59,097 nucleotides of DNA from Arsenophonus sp046530765 (GCA_046530765.1 JBHEQS010000010.1:1-59097), one strand, 5' to 3'. Shown: positions 1 to 11,628, counted from the stretch's first letter. Notes: generated by a model from the sequence alone, not told the origin. Program-made: numbers and translations.

Positions 1-553
1 TTCTTTTAAACATAAAAATTATATTATGTAATTTTAAATTAAATAATCACTTAATTGTTTTTCGTTTACACAAAGATTCTAACTTTTTATCAAATAATAC
101 ATAAGATTAGCAATTATAATATTATAGTGCACAAAAATTTTTATAGCCTATAATATTTATAACCGTTTACATTTTATTAGTGTAATGAATTACACAATTT
201 ATAATATTAATTAATTTTATTATAAATAATTTTAATGACGTTAATTCAAAATCTGCTTTATTCGAAAATAGACACTTAAATAAAATAATTAAAATTATTT
301 AAACTAATATTAATTAATTATGAATATTTAATTTATTATTAAAAGTAAATTAAAGCTTATTAATATTTATACTAAATTTTAATAAATAATGAAATAAATG
401 CGCATAAGATTAACCTTTATTAGATATATAGAAATACATTTTATATATTTATAACAAACTTTAATTTTTAAATGTATATATTTGAATTTCTAGACTAATA
501 ATATAATAGCATGAATAAATATAATTTAATGTGACTTTGGTATCATGATCTAT

Positions 554-602
554 GTGATTTAATGCTGATATAATTATGGATCAGCATGCAGATAAAAATC
601 AC
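554..602. repeat. Nested inverted repeat in desert
   Basis: Two stems sit one inside the other. The outer arms are GTGATTT (554-560) and AAATCAC (596-602). The inner arms are ATGCTGAT (562-569) and ATCAGCAT (580-587), with a 10-nt loop. The element is richer in G and C than its surroundings. No T-run follows, so it does not look like a terminator. Function unknown. Confidence 0.5.
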
Positions 603-2334
603 GAACAAAATTAATATGACTAATATAAATAAGAAAAGGTTAATTTTGTCAACTGAAATGAAATTAATATTTAAAAGTTAGAATAATTAATTAGCAAAAT
701 GTATATTGTAACTATTTGTGTTGTTATGGCAGTGTAGTTTGCTCATATGCAAACTGGTGTATAGATATTAATGATTGACTACTTAGTAGTGTTTTAATAA
801 AACAATATAAAAGTTGTTAAAGTATATTAATATGTATTATATAAAATCTAAATAGTTACAATTGGAAATCATACAAGACATCACAAATTCTAATTATAAT
901 AAACAAAATATAATTTCAACTGAAACAAATATAGATTAAGACAAAATTATAAAATAGTCATAAAACTACACAGACTTACAATATAATAAAAAAACCAGTT
1001 ATAACTAAATTATTTGATTTCTCTTATTATTAATTAAATCCAAATTTATATTATTCATTAAAATAGTTACATAGATAAATAGCAAAATAAGTATTAATGA
1101 AACAAAAATAAACAATTGAAAATCAACTTAAATATAACTGATATAACCACTTTTCAAAATGTTTGAAAGTAAATAAAAACATAACACTGTATAAATCTGT
1201 AAATTACAAAACTAGTATAATAAACTAGACATTTAGGATTCTTATAAACTTTAACAAATTTATTAAGTAGATAGTTATATAAGCATTGCGTTTAGTATAA
1301 TTTTATCTTTAGTTGCTAATTGAATTATTTTTTCTTCTCATAGAAAGAGCATAATAAAATAAGTAAAATAAATAAAAAATCATGACTAAATGTTCATAAA
1401 TATAAGTTGATACTAACATAGAGATGAATATTTTAAGTTTGTTTAATATTTTAGTAAAAGTAGTATTAATATATGTATGTAAGTAAGAAAAATATTAAGT
1501 TAAAATAACACACAACTACCGCATAACATTTATTTCTATAGATTACTAACTTAGGTAAGTTTAATAAGTAACTGAATAATGGCTTCTTTAAATTAATATG
1601 CTATGTTGTAATTCAATTGTTTGCTTTAAAGCTAAAGCTATTAAAATAAATTAATAAAGGTTAGTTCCTCATTGTTTAATTAAGAAGATAAAATTTAATG
1701 TTAACAACAAATAGTTTTTACATAACATAACAAATTTAACGATAATTTCTATTTTATTTCATCAATACTGAAAATAAAGTACACTATAAATATATTTCAC
1801 CTTTTAGTATATAAATAATATAAATCACTATTAATAAAATAACTAAATGCAAGGATGTTATTTAACCTAATATATTATTGGTGAAACTTAATGTTCACAT
1901 TGTAGAGTTGTTAGGTTCTTAACTTATTAAATAAGTCTTTATCGATAGTTAAATAGTGTAGTATAATAAATAATAGGAAGTTTATGTAATTTGATATTAA
2001 CTATAAAACATTAAAAAATATATAAAATTATATAATTAAGTTATTATAATTATTTTTTATCATGATTTTATAAACATAATTTCATAAAGTAAATATCAAC
2101 AACTACAAGTTAATAATTTATAGCACTATGCGTGTTTTGCCACTAGTAAATATATATAGATATATCAAGCTGAGCGTGTACTGATAAAGATATATAAACT
2201 TTATAGTATAATAACTATGTATATAAATGTGATAACATGTTTTATTATGAAAAATAATATTTCACAATAATTAAATATAAAAAATATTTTTATTAGATTT
2301 TTACTTTAAAAAAAACAATATTCTTTTGATGCAT

Positions 2335-2370
2335 ATAAATATAAATATAAATATAAATATAAATATAAAT
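2335..2370. repeat. Hexamer tandem repeat (ATAAAT x6)
   Basis: Six perfect head-to-tail copies of ATAAAT, followed by ATTTAT, which is complementary to the unit. This is a simple repeat typical of slippage in AT-rich, gene-free DNA. Confidence 0.9.
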
Positions 2371-2900
2371 ATTTATATAAATTTATTGAATTACTTATAA
2401 TTCTACCAGTTGATAATAACTGATTTTATCTAATATGATCTATGTTTAACATTACTGGTTATATAAAACTAGTATCAGTACTAAATATTAATATATAAAT
2501 AAATATGACTTATTTACTATTTTAGTAAAGTTACCACATATTTAATTGTTATTAATTAAATCAATAAGTTTATATTTATTATTACTTTGCTTTTTAAATT
2601 TACATGTATTTTTTTTATGGCGTATGTTATGTTATCATGTTTTAATATTAAAAATTAATCTATTTTAAATGAAAAAGTTAAAATATACAATTTTAGTCAC
2701 TTATCAGATTTTTAAATAATTAATATTTTTATTTAAAAATTAATAATATTCAAATAATTGATTTTATTTGTTTATTCTTTATGTTTAAATTTCATATATT
2801 TGTTTATTTTCGTTTTTTATTTAATTTTTAATTATTTATAAAAAATTATTTTAATAGTTATATAATTTGATAGTTTTTAATTAAAAAATATTTTACATTT

Positions 2901-2950
2901 AAAATAATAAGTTTAAAATATAAAATTATTTTAAACTTATTATTTTTTTT
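2901..2950 (+). terminator. Terminator-like 20-bp hairpin with T-run
   Basis: Perfect arms at 2901-2920 and 2927-2946 enclose a 6-nt loop. A run of eight T at 2943-2950 overlaps the foot of the right arm. This fits a rho-independent terminator for plus-strand transcription, although the stem is almost all A-T. It lies about 350 bp upstream of the atpB remnant, so it could have ended a lost gene before the atp operon. It may instead belong to the class of long palindromes found across the deserts. Confidence 0.45.
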
Positions 2951-3306
2951 ATTTAAATTACATATCGCAATCATCAGTATATGTTTATATAAACAGTATA
3001 AAATAAATCCATCTTCTTTACAAGAAGATTTCATATAACAATTTATATTGCAGCGTTTATACAGTGTTTATATTATAACATGGCAAAAGATGTTCTTATG
3101 TATATTATATTTTAATATTAGTTAGTAGATAAGTTAGTAGATAAAAATTATTACAATAACTCTAATTTGATAATTTCTTTGCGGTATATTAAATAGTATT
3201 TGAATAAATAAGTTTAACCAATTTTATTAACGTTTATCATTTAGATAATTATAGAAATTGTAATTAGAGAGTATTTGTTTTAAACAAAAGGTAAAACATT
3301 ATATCT

Positions 3307-4134
3307 ACATTATTTAAAGTAATTACTCCTAGAAGTTACATAGATAACCATTTAAACAATCTTCAGATCGATATTTGTACATTAAACTTAGTTGATCAAT
3401 ACAACAATAATTATTCAATGTTTTAGGTATTAGATATTGACTCGCTTTTTTTAGTTTTTCTTAGTATTATTTTCTTGTGGCTTTTTAGAAAAATTGCAGT
3501 TAATATAAAAAATAGAGTTCCTGGAAAATTACAATATGCAATAGAAATTATTGTTCGTTTTATTAAAAATACAGTTCCTAATATATACAAGTGTAATAGA
3601 AAAGTCATTTACCATTGTCTTTGACAATGTTTGTTTTGTTATTATTAATAAATACAATTGATTTATTGCCATTTTATTTACTTAAATATATAGGAATATA
3701 GGAAAATATTATCTGAATTTACCGTAGTTGCGTATTACTAATACTACAGATATAAACATAATTATGTCAATGGAGATTAGTATATTAATCTTAATTATTT
3801 TTTACAGCATAAAAATAAAAAGAATTAAAAGGATTTGTAAAAGAATTAACTTTACTATCATTTAGTAATAATATTTTTATTCCTATTAATGTAATCTTAG
3901 AAATCGTTACTTTGTTATACATAAGCATCGCCTGCTTTGCGATTATTTTATAATACGTATGCCGGTGAATTAATTTTCATTATTATTGCAACTTTTTTGT
4001 CATAGTGGTTACACAGTTTACCATTAATTTACCTTGACAATTTTTAAATATTAATTATTACGCTACAAGCTTTTATTCTTATGGTTCTAACTATTGTTTA
4101 TTTATCGATGGCAATCAGAAGAAAATTAATCTAA
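3307..4134 (+). pseudogene. atpB: atpB remnant, ATP synthase Fo subunit a
   Basis: This is the broken gene for the membrane subunit a of F1Fo ATP synthase, which forms the proton half-channels. Fragments in shifting frames match E. coli AtpB in order: HLNNLQ followed by LVDQ near 3343-3390, VPGK-x-Q-x-AIE near 3509-3540, DLLP near 3659-3670, a TKEL-like block near 3830-3860, YAGELIFI near 3955-3985, and LQAFI-MVLTIVYLSMA near 4064-4112. Several stops and frameshifts separate them, so no functional protein can be made. The remnant is close to full length. It is the first recognisable member of the dead atp operon, and the start is estimated by alignment to the E. coli protein. Confidence 0.92.
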
Positions 4135-4178
4135 ATTTATTAATAAATTTATTTGACTAAAATAAACTGGAGACTGTC

Positions 4179-4415
4179 ATGGAGAACTTAAATATGGATT
4201 TGCTATACATGTCTTCAGCTATAATGATTGTATTAGCGGCGATTGCTAATACAATTTGTATTGTATTCCTTAGTAGAAAGTTTCTAGAATGAGCTTCTCA
4301 TCAGACAGATTTAATTCCTCTATTGAATATGCAGTTTTTATTATTAGTTTAATTAACACCATTCCAATGATTGATTGTTTGTTTAGGACTATATATTATC
4401 TTAGTCGTTGCTTGA
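4179..4415 (+). pseudogene. atpE: atpE remnant, ATP synthase Fo subunit c
   Basis: This was the proteolipid c subunit (79 residues in E. coli). The N-terminus MENLNMDLLYM is preserved from an ATG at 4179. After KFLE the frame hits a TGA, and the GxGxGxG helix-packing motif is destroyed. In the second membrane helix a frameshift occurs just before the ion-binding position. In the frame that restores the match (LINTIPMI), the codon for the essential Asp61 reads AAC (Asn). The end, GLYIILVVA then stop, corresponds to the true C-terminus. The subunit cannot carry protons even if the frame were restored. Confidence 0.95.
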
Positions 4416-4479
4416 GAATAAATAAAAAATAAATAGAAAAAAATTTGATATGTTAATTCTTACTAAGATGTATTGTTCT

Positions 4480-4921
4480 ATCAACATTAATGTAACAATA
4501 CTTGGTCAGGCTATTGCATTTGTTTTATTCGTTTTATTTTGTATAATGTATATATGGCCATAAATCATAAATAATAGAATCGATAGAAAAGCGTAAAAAA
4601 GAAATTGTTTTTGATTTATATCACGCGTTTAATGTTAAAAAAAATTAGATTTAGAAAAAGCTGACTAAATCGAACGACTAAAATAAAGCAAAAGAAAAAA
4701 CATAAATAATTATTAATGAAGCAAATAAATAACGAATTTAAATAATTAAAGAATCCAAAGTAGATACTAAAACTGAATATAAAATATAATAATATTTTTT
4801 ATCAGGCTAAAATTAAAATTGATACTAAGAAATGGCACGCCAGTGAATGGTTGCATAAACAGGTTTCCATGTTATCAATTTTAATATCAGAAAAAAATAA
4901 TTGAACGATAAGTTGATAAAT
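4480..4921 (+). pseudogene. atpF: atpF remnant, ATP synthase subunit b
   Basis: This was the peripheral-stalk subunit b. The stretch VTILGQAIAFVLFVLF near 4492-4540 matches the membrane anchor almost perfectly. The codon matching the start Met reads ATC instead of ATG at 4480. The cytoplasmic helix survives only as fragments broken by stops (E-A-x-K near 4716-4730, and KQVSML then SEKIIERQVDK near 4857-4920). The extreme C-terminus is missing because a deletion joins the remnant directly to the middle of atpH. Confidence 0.9.
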
Positions 4922-5373
4922 CGCAAAATATATTTAATTTTATTGCCAAAATAACTCATAATCAATAAATAGTTGAGTTAATTTATAGCTCAATATCAAC
5001 AGAAACATTAGCAAAAATATTTATCACTATTTGTTGTAATGAAATCAATGAGTATATGAAAAATATAATTTGTATTATGGCTCAAAATAGTCGTTTAAAA
5101 ATATTTACAGAGGTTTTAAAACAATTTATACAATTTTGTACTTTTCTGGTAGATACTGTTAATATTGATGTTATTTTTGATAGCAAGTTAAATTAAAAAC
5201 AAAAATTTCAAATTTCTGTAGCGATCGAAAAACGATTATATAGCAAAGTTAAGATAAAGTATAAAATTGATAAATTTATTATCAAATGAGTAAATATTAG
5301 CGCTAGAGATCTATTTATTGATAGTAGATCGTGTGGCTGTATAGATTATTTAACTAAAGTCTTGATGGCTTGA
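4922..5373 (+). pseudogene. atpH: atpH remnant, ATP synthase F1 subunit delta (5' end deleted)
   Basis: This was the delta subunit linking F1 to the stalk. The alignable part begins at NIFNFIAKITHNQ, matching roughly residue 30 of E. coli AtpH, so the first ~30 codons are gone and the remnant abuts atpF. Later blocks include SRLKIFTEVLKQFIQF near 5083-5140, VAIEKRLYSKVKIKYKIDK near 5219-5274 and SARDLFID near 5299-5322, with in-frame stops between them. The stop at 5371-5373 corresponds to the natural gene end. Confidence 0.9.
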
Positions 5374-5388
5374 TCGTATCATATCACA

Positions 5389-6951
5389 ATGCAACTTAAT
5401 TCTGCCGAGATAAGTGAATTGATCAAGAGGCGTATTGCTCAAATTGATATTATAAGTAAAAGTTGCAATGAAGGTATAATTGTTTATGTTAATGATGAAA
5501 TCATTAACATTAATTGTTTAACTGAAGTTATGCAAGTAGAAATGATTGCAATACTTGCTGAATGTTATGTCATTATTCTTATATTTAGAATGCAATTCAG
5601 TTGTCGACGCAATTATTTCGTCATATACAAATTAGTAGAAGTCATGAAAGTAAAATATAGGACAAATTCTTGAAGTACATGTAGGTAGTTGATTGCCTGT
5701 GAGAGTTATAAATACATATGGTGATCCTGCTGATGGCAAATAGATTGTTTAACATGACGGTTTTTCTATAGTGAACTAATTATTCCAGGTATTATTGATC
5801 TCCAATTAATTGATAAGTCATTAAAAACTGGATATAAATTCATTGATGCAATGGTTCCTGTTTAGCTTTTTTAACGTAAATTGATTATTAGTAGTAGGCG
5901 AATAAGTAAAACAGCTTATCCATTAACATAATAATTAATCAGCGTGATACACAAATAAAATTATTTATATATCAATTGGATAAAAACCTCAACTATCGCT
6001 AATATAGTTCGTAAACCAGAAGAGCACTATTTAATAAAAACACAACAGTTATTGCTGATATAAAATCTGAATCTGCCTTATTACAATACATTGATCTATA
6101 TATTGATTGCACAATGTGTTAATGTTTTAGAAATCGTGGCGAGGGTGTGGTGCATTAATTGTTTATGACGATACATCAAAGCAAACAATTGTCTATCGAT
6201 AAATTTCATTATTATTACCGCGCCACCAGACCAGATCGCGAAGCATATCCTTGTTATGTTTTCTATCTTAATTCTCGTTTACTTTAGTGAACCGACAATG
6301 TTAATGCTGAATATGTTGAAAAATTTACTAATTGTGAAATAAATGGCAATAGTGATTCATTAACGTAACTACTAATTATTGAAACATAAGCTGGTAATGT
6401 TTCTACATTTATACTAACTAATATTATTTCAATAATAGATGCACAGATTTTTTTTAGAATCTAGCTTATTTAATATTTATATTTGTCCGATAGTTAATAA
6501 TTGGATATCAGTATCATATGTAAGTTGTGCAGCTCAAATTAAAATTATCAAAAAAGATATCCACTGATATTCGTATAGCATTCTCTCAGTATGGCGAGTT
6601 AATTTGATTTTTATAATTTAGTTCTTATTTAGATTAAGTCACATGTAATCATATTAATTAAGAAAAAAACTTACAGAATTATTAAAATAAAAACAGTACG
6701 CACCTATGTCAGTTGATAAGCAGGGTCAGTTGATAAGCAGGCATTTATATTTATTTGTCGCTGAACTTTGTTATTTAGAAGATATTGAACTAAAAAAAGT
6801 TAATGATTTTGAAATATCTTTATTGATTTATCATTCTAACGAATATGTTATCTTAATAAAAGAAATTAATCAGACAGTCTAATATAATAATAAAATCAAA
6901 AATAAGTTAAATTTATTGTTCGATTCTTTTAAAAAATGTAAATCATTGTAA
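5389..6951 (+). pseudogene. atpA: atpA remnant, ATP synthase F1 subunit alpha
   Basis: The original start is intact (MQLNSAEISELIKRRIAQ from 5389), and 94 codons stay open before a stop at 5671-5673. From there the match to AtpA continues in changing frames to EINQTV near 6863-6880, FDSFKKCKSL and a stop at 6949-6951. Length is about that of a normal gene (around 1.5 kb). The Walker A motif GDRQTGKT reads SSRRISKT near 5888-5915, so the nucleotide-binding glycines are lost. A 17-bp tandem duplication at 6708-6741 breaks the frame near the C-terminus. Confidence 0.95.
6708..6741. repeat. 17-bp tandem duplication inside the atpA remnant
   Basis: Two adjacent identical 17-bp copies (6708-6724 and 6725-6741), each starting GTCAGTTGATAAGC. 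Seventeen is not a multiple of three, so the duplication shifts the frame between the PMSV and LYLFVAE blocks of the former AtpA. It is a clear example of a slippage or duplication mutation in the decay of this operon. Confidence 0.95.
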
Positions 6952-6989
6952 TTTTATTTAGATTTATTTAGGCTGTTTAATTAATAAGA

Positions 6990-7877
6990 ATGAGTTTAGA
7001 TAGCAAATATAAAAGAAATACATTATAAGATTAGTTGTGTAAAAAGCATATAAAAGATTACTAAATCTATAAAGATAATTGCTGTATCGAAAATGTGAAA
7101 AATAAAAGAACTAATGATTATTAATCATCCTTACTAATTAAACTATGCATAGTTTAATTAGTAATTTACCATTATATAATCTGAAATATAAACATCTTTA
7201 TATTAAAGAACGTATAGTTAAGAGTATTGGTTATTTAATTATTTCAACTAATCGTTGTTTAGTGGTGCCTTAAATATTCATTTATTTAAAAAAAATACTA
7301 ACAGAAATAAATGTATGTGATGGTAAATGTTATTCAGGTTGGATCTGGCTTCGATTAGTTATAAAATAATTTAATTTTTTAATTAAGTTGATGGAAATAT
7401 CGTTGCGCTGCTAACTAAAAATAAGATGATCTATCTCTATCTAATCTTGTTGAAGCAATAAAAATTATGTTAGAAGCGTATAATAAAGATAGAATTGATA
7501 AGATATATGTTGTAACCAATAAATTTATTATTGCAATAACTCAAGTTTCGTCGATTACTTAACGTATTACATATGCTTTTAAGCGATTAAAAAACATTAA
7601 AAATAAATCTTGTGATTATTTATATGAACTTAATCTTAAGGCAGTATTGGATATATATATTGTTGCGTCGATGTATTACATTACAAGTTTATCATATGCG
7701 ATAGCGTAATTGAGAGCTTATTTAGTGAACATGCGGCTAGAATTCTAGCAATGAAATTGACAACCGATAATGGCCCAAAAATTAATTAAAGAGTTGAAGT
7801 TTGTTTATAATAAGGCTAGTCAAGCAACAATTACAAAAGAAATTATCCAAATAGTTTCTGGAGTTGCAGCAGTTTAA
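6990..7877 (+). pseudogene. atpG: atpG remnant, ATP synthase F1 subunit gamma
   Basis: This was the rotor shaft subunit gamma. Recognisable blocks in order are a short N-terminal match near 7003-7070, LKYKHLYIKERIVKSIGYLIIST near 7182-7250, IMLEAYNKDRIDKIYVVTNKFI near 7465-7530, CDYLYELNLKA near 7612-7645, AARILAMKLTTDNG near 7735-7775, and IKELKFVYNKASQATITKE near 7788-7845, ending VSGVAAV with the natural stop at 7875-7877. At least four frame changes or stops lie between the blocks. The start is estimated. Confidence 0.92.
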
Positions 7878-7911
7878 TAATTAGGTTTATAAATTAAATG
7901 GAGAATTCAAT

Positions 7912-9252
7912 ATTGATAATGGAAAAATTATCAAGGTAATTTGTGCTGTGGTTGATGTTAAATTTCCTCAAGATTCTATACTGAAAGTATAGAACTCGCT
8001 TTAAGTAATGAATTGTATTGAAAAACTAATTTTATAAGTTCAGCATCAATTTAGTGTTGTATTGTTCGTTGCATTGCTATTGTAGCTTCTTGTTATTTAA
8101 AACTTTGTTAAAATGTTATTGATTTGTGTTATTAAATTAAAGTGTCTATTGGTAAAACAACATTATGTCGTATTATGAATGTATTAAGTAATTTTGTTAG
8201 TATGAAAGTTGAGATAAATGAAGTTGAGCGCTAGCTCATTCATCGACAAGCTCCAACTTGTGAAAAATTATCTGATTTAACTGAATTGCTAAAAACAGGT
8301 ATTGAAGTTATGGATATTGTTTGAATATTTGCAAATGGTTGTAAAATAGGATTATTTGATAGTGTTGGTATTGGCAAAACAGTAAATATGAAGGAACTTA
8401 TTCGTAATATTTCAATTTAGCATTCTAATTATTCTGTTTTGCCGATGTCAGCAAGAGAACTCATTAGTGTAATAATTTTTATTATGAAATGAAAGATTCG
8501 AATGTAATTAGATAAAATTTCTCTAGTTTATTTCCAAATGAATAAGCCTCCAAGAAATAGTCTACGAGTTGCTTTAACTAGATTAACCATTACTGAAAAA
8601 TTTCGTGATGAAGAACGAGATGTATTGTTATTTATTGATAATATTTATCGTTATACTATTAGCAGGAACAGAACTATCAGCCTATTAGATTGTATCTCTT
8701 CGACTCTATATCAACTAAAATTGATTTAATAACATTTATTCAAACAGTGTATACTACTGCAAATAATTTAACAGATCAATCACCACCAACTACTTCTGTT
8801 CATTTTGACACAACTGTCATTCTTAGTAATCAAATTGCATGATTAGGTATTTATCATCCATCTGTTAATCAATTAAATTTAATAAGTAGCTATATTAAAT
8901 CTGTTAGTTATAGAAGAGAAAGGGCATTACGATGCAGAATGCGACGTTAAATCTATTTTGCAGCGTTATCAAGAATTAAAAGATATTATTTTTATTTTAA
9001 GAATAAATAAGATATCTGAAGAAGATAAATTAGTTGTTATGCCGCGCTATAAGAAAGATTTGACGTTTTCTGTTTCAACAATTATTTATGGTTTAAACGT
9101 TTACAGTATCGCAAGAAAAATTTGTTTCTTTAAAAGAAACTATAAATAGCTTTAATGGTATTTTAAACTGTGATTATGATAATTTACTTGAACAATCATT
9201 TTACATGTTTGGCACAATTAAAGAATCAGTATAAAAATATAAAAATTCATAA
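7912..9252 (+). pseudogene. atpD: atpD remnant, ATP synthase F1 subunit beta
   Basis: This was the catalytic beta subunit. The block NGKIIKVI-CAVVDVKFPQDS follows directly on an ATT codon at 7912 where the start Met should be. The Walker A motif GGAGVGKT reads DSVGIGKT near 8353-8380. Two longer open stretches survive as leftover frames: 8538-8729 (NKPPRNSLRVALTRLT, then FRDEERDVLLFIDNIYRYT) and 8958-9149 (QRYQELKDIIFIL, then SEEDKLVV). These should not be called as genes. The end, FYMFGTIKESV, is near 9200-9231. Stops and frameshifts are frequent. Confidence 0.95.
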
Positions 9253-9276
9253 TATTATTAATTATATGTTTGTATA

Positions 9277-9694
9277 TTTATACTGACGTACAATCTAATT
9301 AGAGTAAGTATTGAAAAGAAGATATTTTTCGAGACTGTCCAAAAAAATTATGTAACAGGAAGAGAAGGAGATCTAGAAATTTATCTTCAATATACTAATT
9401 TGTTAACTTCTATTAAGCCTGGAATAATACGTATTACTAAAAAATTTGATGAATAGTAAATAATATATCTTTAATAATGGAATTCTTGAAGTTTAATTAA
9501 ACTGTGTTATTGTATTGACTAATACAGAAATACAATGTAAGGATTTATATAAACTTAAAGCATTATAATACAAATATAAAGCAGAAGAACTTATTTGAAG
9601 GCAAGATAGTAATATTAATTATATTAAAACACCATCAGAATTAGTGAAAACAATTACTAAATTACACGTAATTGAGTTAATAAAAAATAAGTAT
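9277..9694 (+). pseudogene. atpC: atpC remnant, ATP synthase F1 subunit epsilon
   Basis: Last gene of the dead operon. The blocks TYNLIRVSIEKKIFFE near 9286-9333, VTGREGDLEIY near 9352-9384, IKPGIIRI near 9414-9437, NNGILEV near 9475-9497 and ELVKTITKLHVIELIKNK near 9638-9691 match AtpC in order, with stops between them. No start codon is preserved, so the left end is an estimate from alignment. Confidence 0.9.
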
Positions 9695-11581
9695 AATTAT
9701 AATAAATTATTAAAAACATATAAATATTAAAAGTTTATGATTTAACGTGCAATAATTTAAAAATAAGTTTAACAGTAAATCAACATATTTAAAATAAAAT
9801 AACATTAGTATGGAATTTTATATTATATTTAATTAAGTTTTATAAAAAAATAATTATATTTTTATCTACAACATAAGAAATTCTATATAATTTAATATAC
9901 TACCATATTGATTGATATAGCTGAAGTTTTTTTATATATAAAAAATATAAATTTCTACAATAACTACAAAGATAAACAGTTAATAAGATCGATGCCTAAA
10001 GCTGCTCATTATTTATAGTATTAAAAAACTAATATAGTGTTTTTGAATATTAGTGTAGAGACTGTAATATTCTAATGTTTAGATCAATTTCTAAGAATTT
10101 AAAAATGCAATTCAAAATTAGATAAATAATCTATAAAATTAAACTTTATCTAACTATAACTTTAAATTTTAAAATAATTTTTTTATATTTAAAAAGTTTA
10201 AATTTATAGAATCAACATATATTTTATAATAAGATTTTTACTATACTATGTAGTTTGTTTGGATAAAGCTTAAATAAATTATTGTTTTTTTAAAATTTAA
10301 TGTCAGTTTAACAAAATTTAAAATTATTGCAATTTTTATTCGATGAATTTATTCTGTAATATTAAAAATAAACTAATTCTATTAATTGTGATATTTTTCA
10401 TTGTCAGGTTATAAAAAAATTTGCAGCAAAAGCAAGTAATATACTTTCATATATTTTACATGAATAATTGATATTAACATTACAATTCAGATATTGATAA
10501 CGTGCTATGTATAATATCAAAATTTCTATAGTTAATTTATTTTTTATTTCATGTAACAAATTATTTTTTTTAAAAAAATTTATTATTAACTAATCATCAA
10601 CCTTAAAAAATATTTCATAAATTGTATATAACTATAAATAAATATGAATTTTAGAATTCAAGATTCTATAAGTAATCAATTTTTTCATATATAAATATTA
10701 TATTTTTATTAGATAATGCGTAATATTAAAATTTGCAAGTAAAATAAATTAATTTAAATGATTTAATATATCATAAGAATATTTATTTGAACTAGTAATG
10801 ATCACATTTGCAGATGATTATTATTATGACTCTTGCTATTTTAATTTTTACCAGTATATTTATTTCTATAATTTATTATATTGATAATTGGCTTTGCTTT
10901 AGTTATAAAGGATTAAATAATGTAGATTAAAATATTATTTAATTGAAAAATCAACTTAATATAAAAATAAATAAAATAATGTATTCTAACATTAATTTAT
11001 TATACATCTTTAATTTCTTATTAAAAAACATAAATTAAAACTTTTAAATTTATTTATATTAAATTTTAATAGATCATTAAAAGTATCTATATAATAATAA
11101 CTTATATAGATATAATAATGTTAATATATATAAATATATTTAAATTAATATGATGATTTTATTAATTTTATACATATAGCTTACATATACGTGATTAGTC
11201 AGTTAATAATAGATTGTCAGTCTATAATATAGAACATATTAATATATATCATAAATTATGTATAAATTTTATTTGAATGGTGGAAATAATATAAGGATAG
11301 TTTATTCACTAAACTAACAAAAAAATTAAAAAAAGTCACAACTATAAATGTCTAAAAAACTATATTGAATAGTTGTGTAGTAATATACTTTATCGCTTAC
11401 TAATAAAATATGATTTATGTATATATATTAATTATTGGCTATCTAGAGTATTGATGTTTGAATTGTACATAAAAATTATATTAGTCAATTAATTCAAATA
11501 ATATAAAACGATGAAGTTTTAAGCTGAAAGTTATACCAGATGTACTAAATTACAATGTAACAAACATAACACAACCACAAC

Positions 11582-11628
11582 TATTATTTAGATTTATAAT
11601 AATGTAATTATTATAAATCTAAATAATA
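11582..11628. repeat. Long perfect inverted repeat (22-bp arms, 3-nt loop)
   Basis: Arms at 11582-11603 and 11607-11628 pair at every position around the loop GTA. There is no T-run on either side, so it is not a standard terminator. It lies in desert, 1.3 kb before glmU. It is one of ten long inverted repeats found only in non-coding DNA of this window. Confidence 0.9.

Larger units (their letters stand above)
1..3306. other. AT-rich gene desert upstream of the atp remnants
   Basis: No open reading frame or recognisable protein remnant was seen here on either strand. In enterobacteria mnmG, rsmG and atpI lie upstream of atpB, and I could not recognise remains of any of them. The visible structure is a nested hairpin at 554-602, a hexamer tandem repeat at 2335-2370, a terminator-like 20-bp hairpin at 2901-2950, and a 12-bp direct repeat near 3121-3144. 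Confidence 0.7.

Noticed and set aside
3423..3608. 61-codon minus-strand frame
   Set aside because: It is antisense to the atpB remnant, whose plus-strand similarity to AtpB explains the region.
5389..5673. 94-codon open frame that could be called as a small protein
   Set aside because: It is the 5' end of the atpA pseudogene; similarity to AtpA continues past the stop in other frames.
8538..9149. Two 63-codon open frames
   Set aside because: Both are surviving segments of the atpD pseudogene, without their own starts or independent identity.
10797..10930. Short membrane-like peptide, with slight similarity to the N-terminus of signal peptidase LepB
   Set aside because: The match is only hydrophobic and AT-rich; no catalytic motif follows and the location is wrong for lepB.
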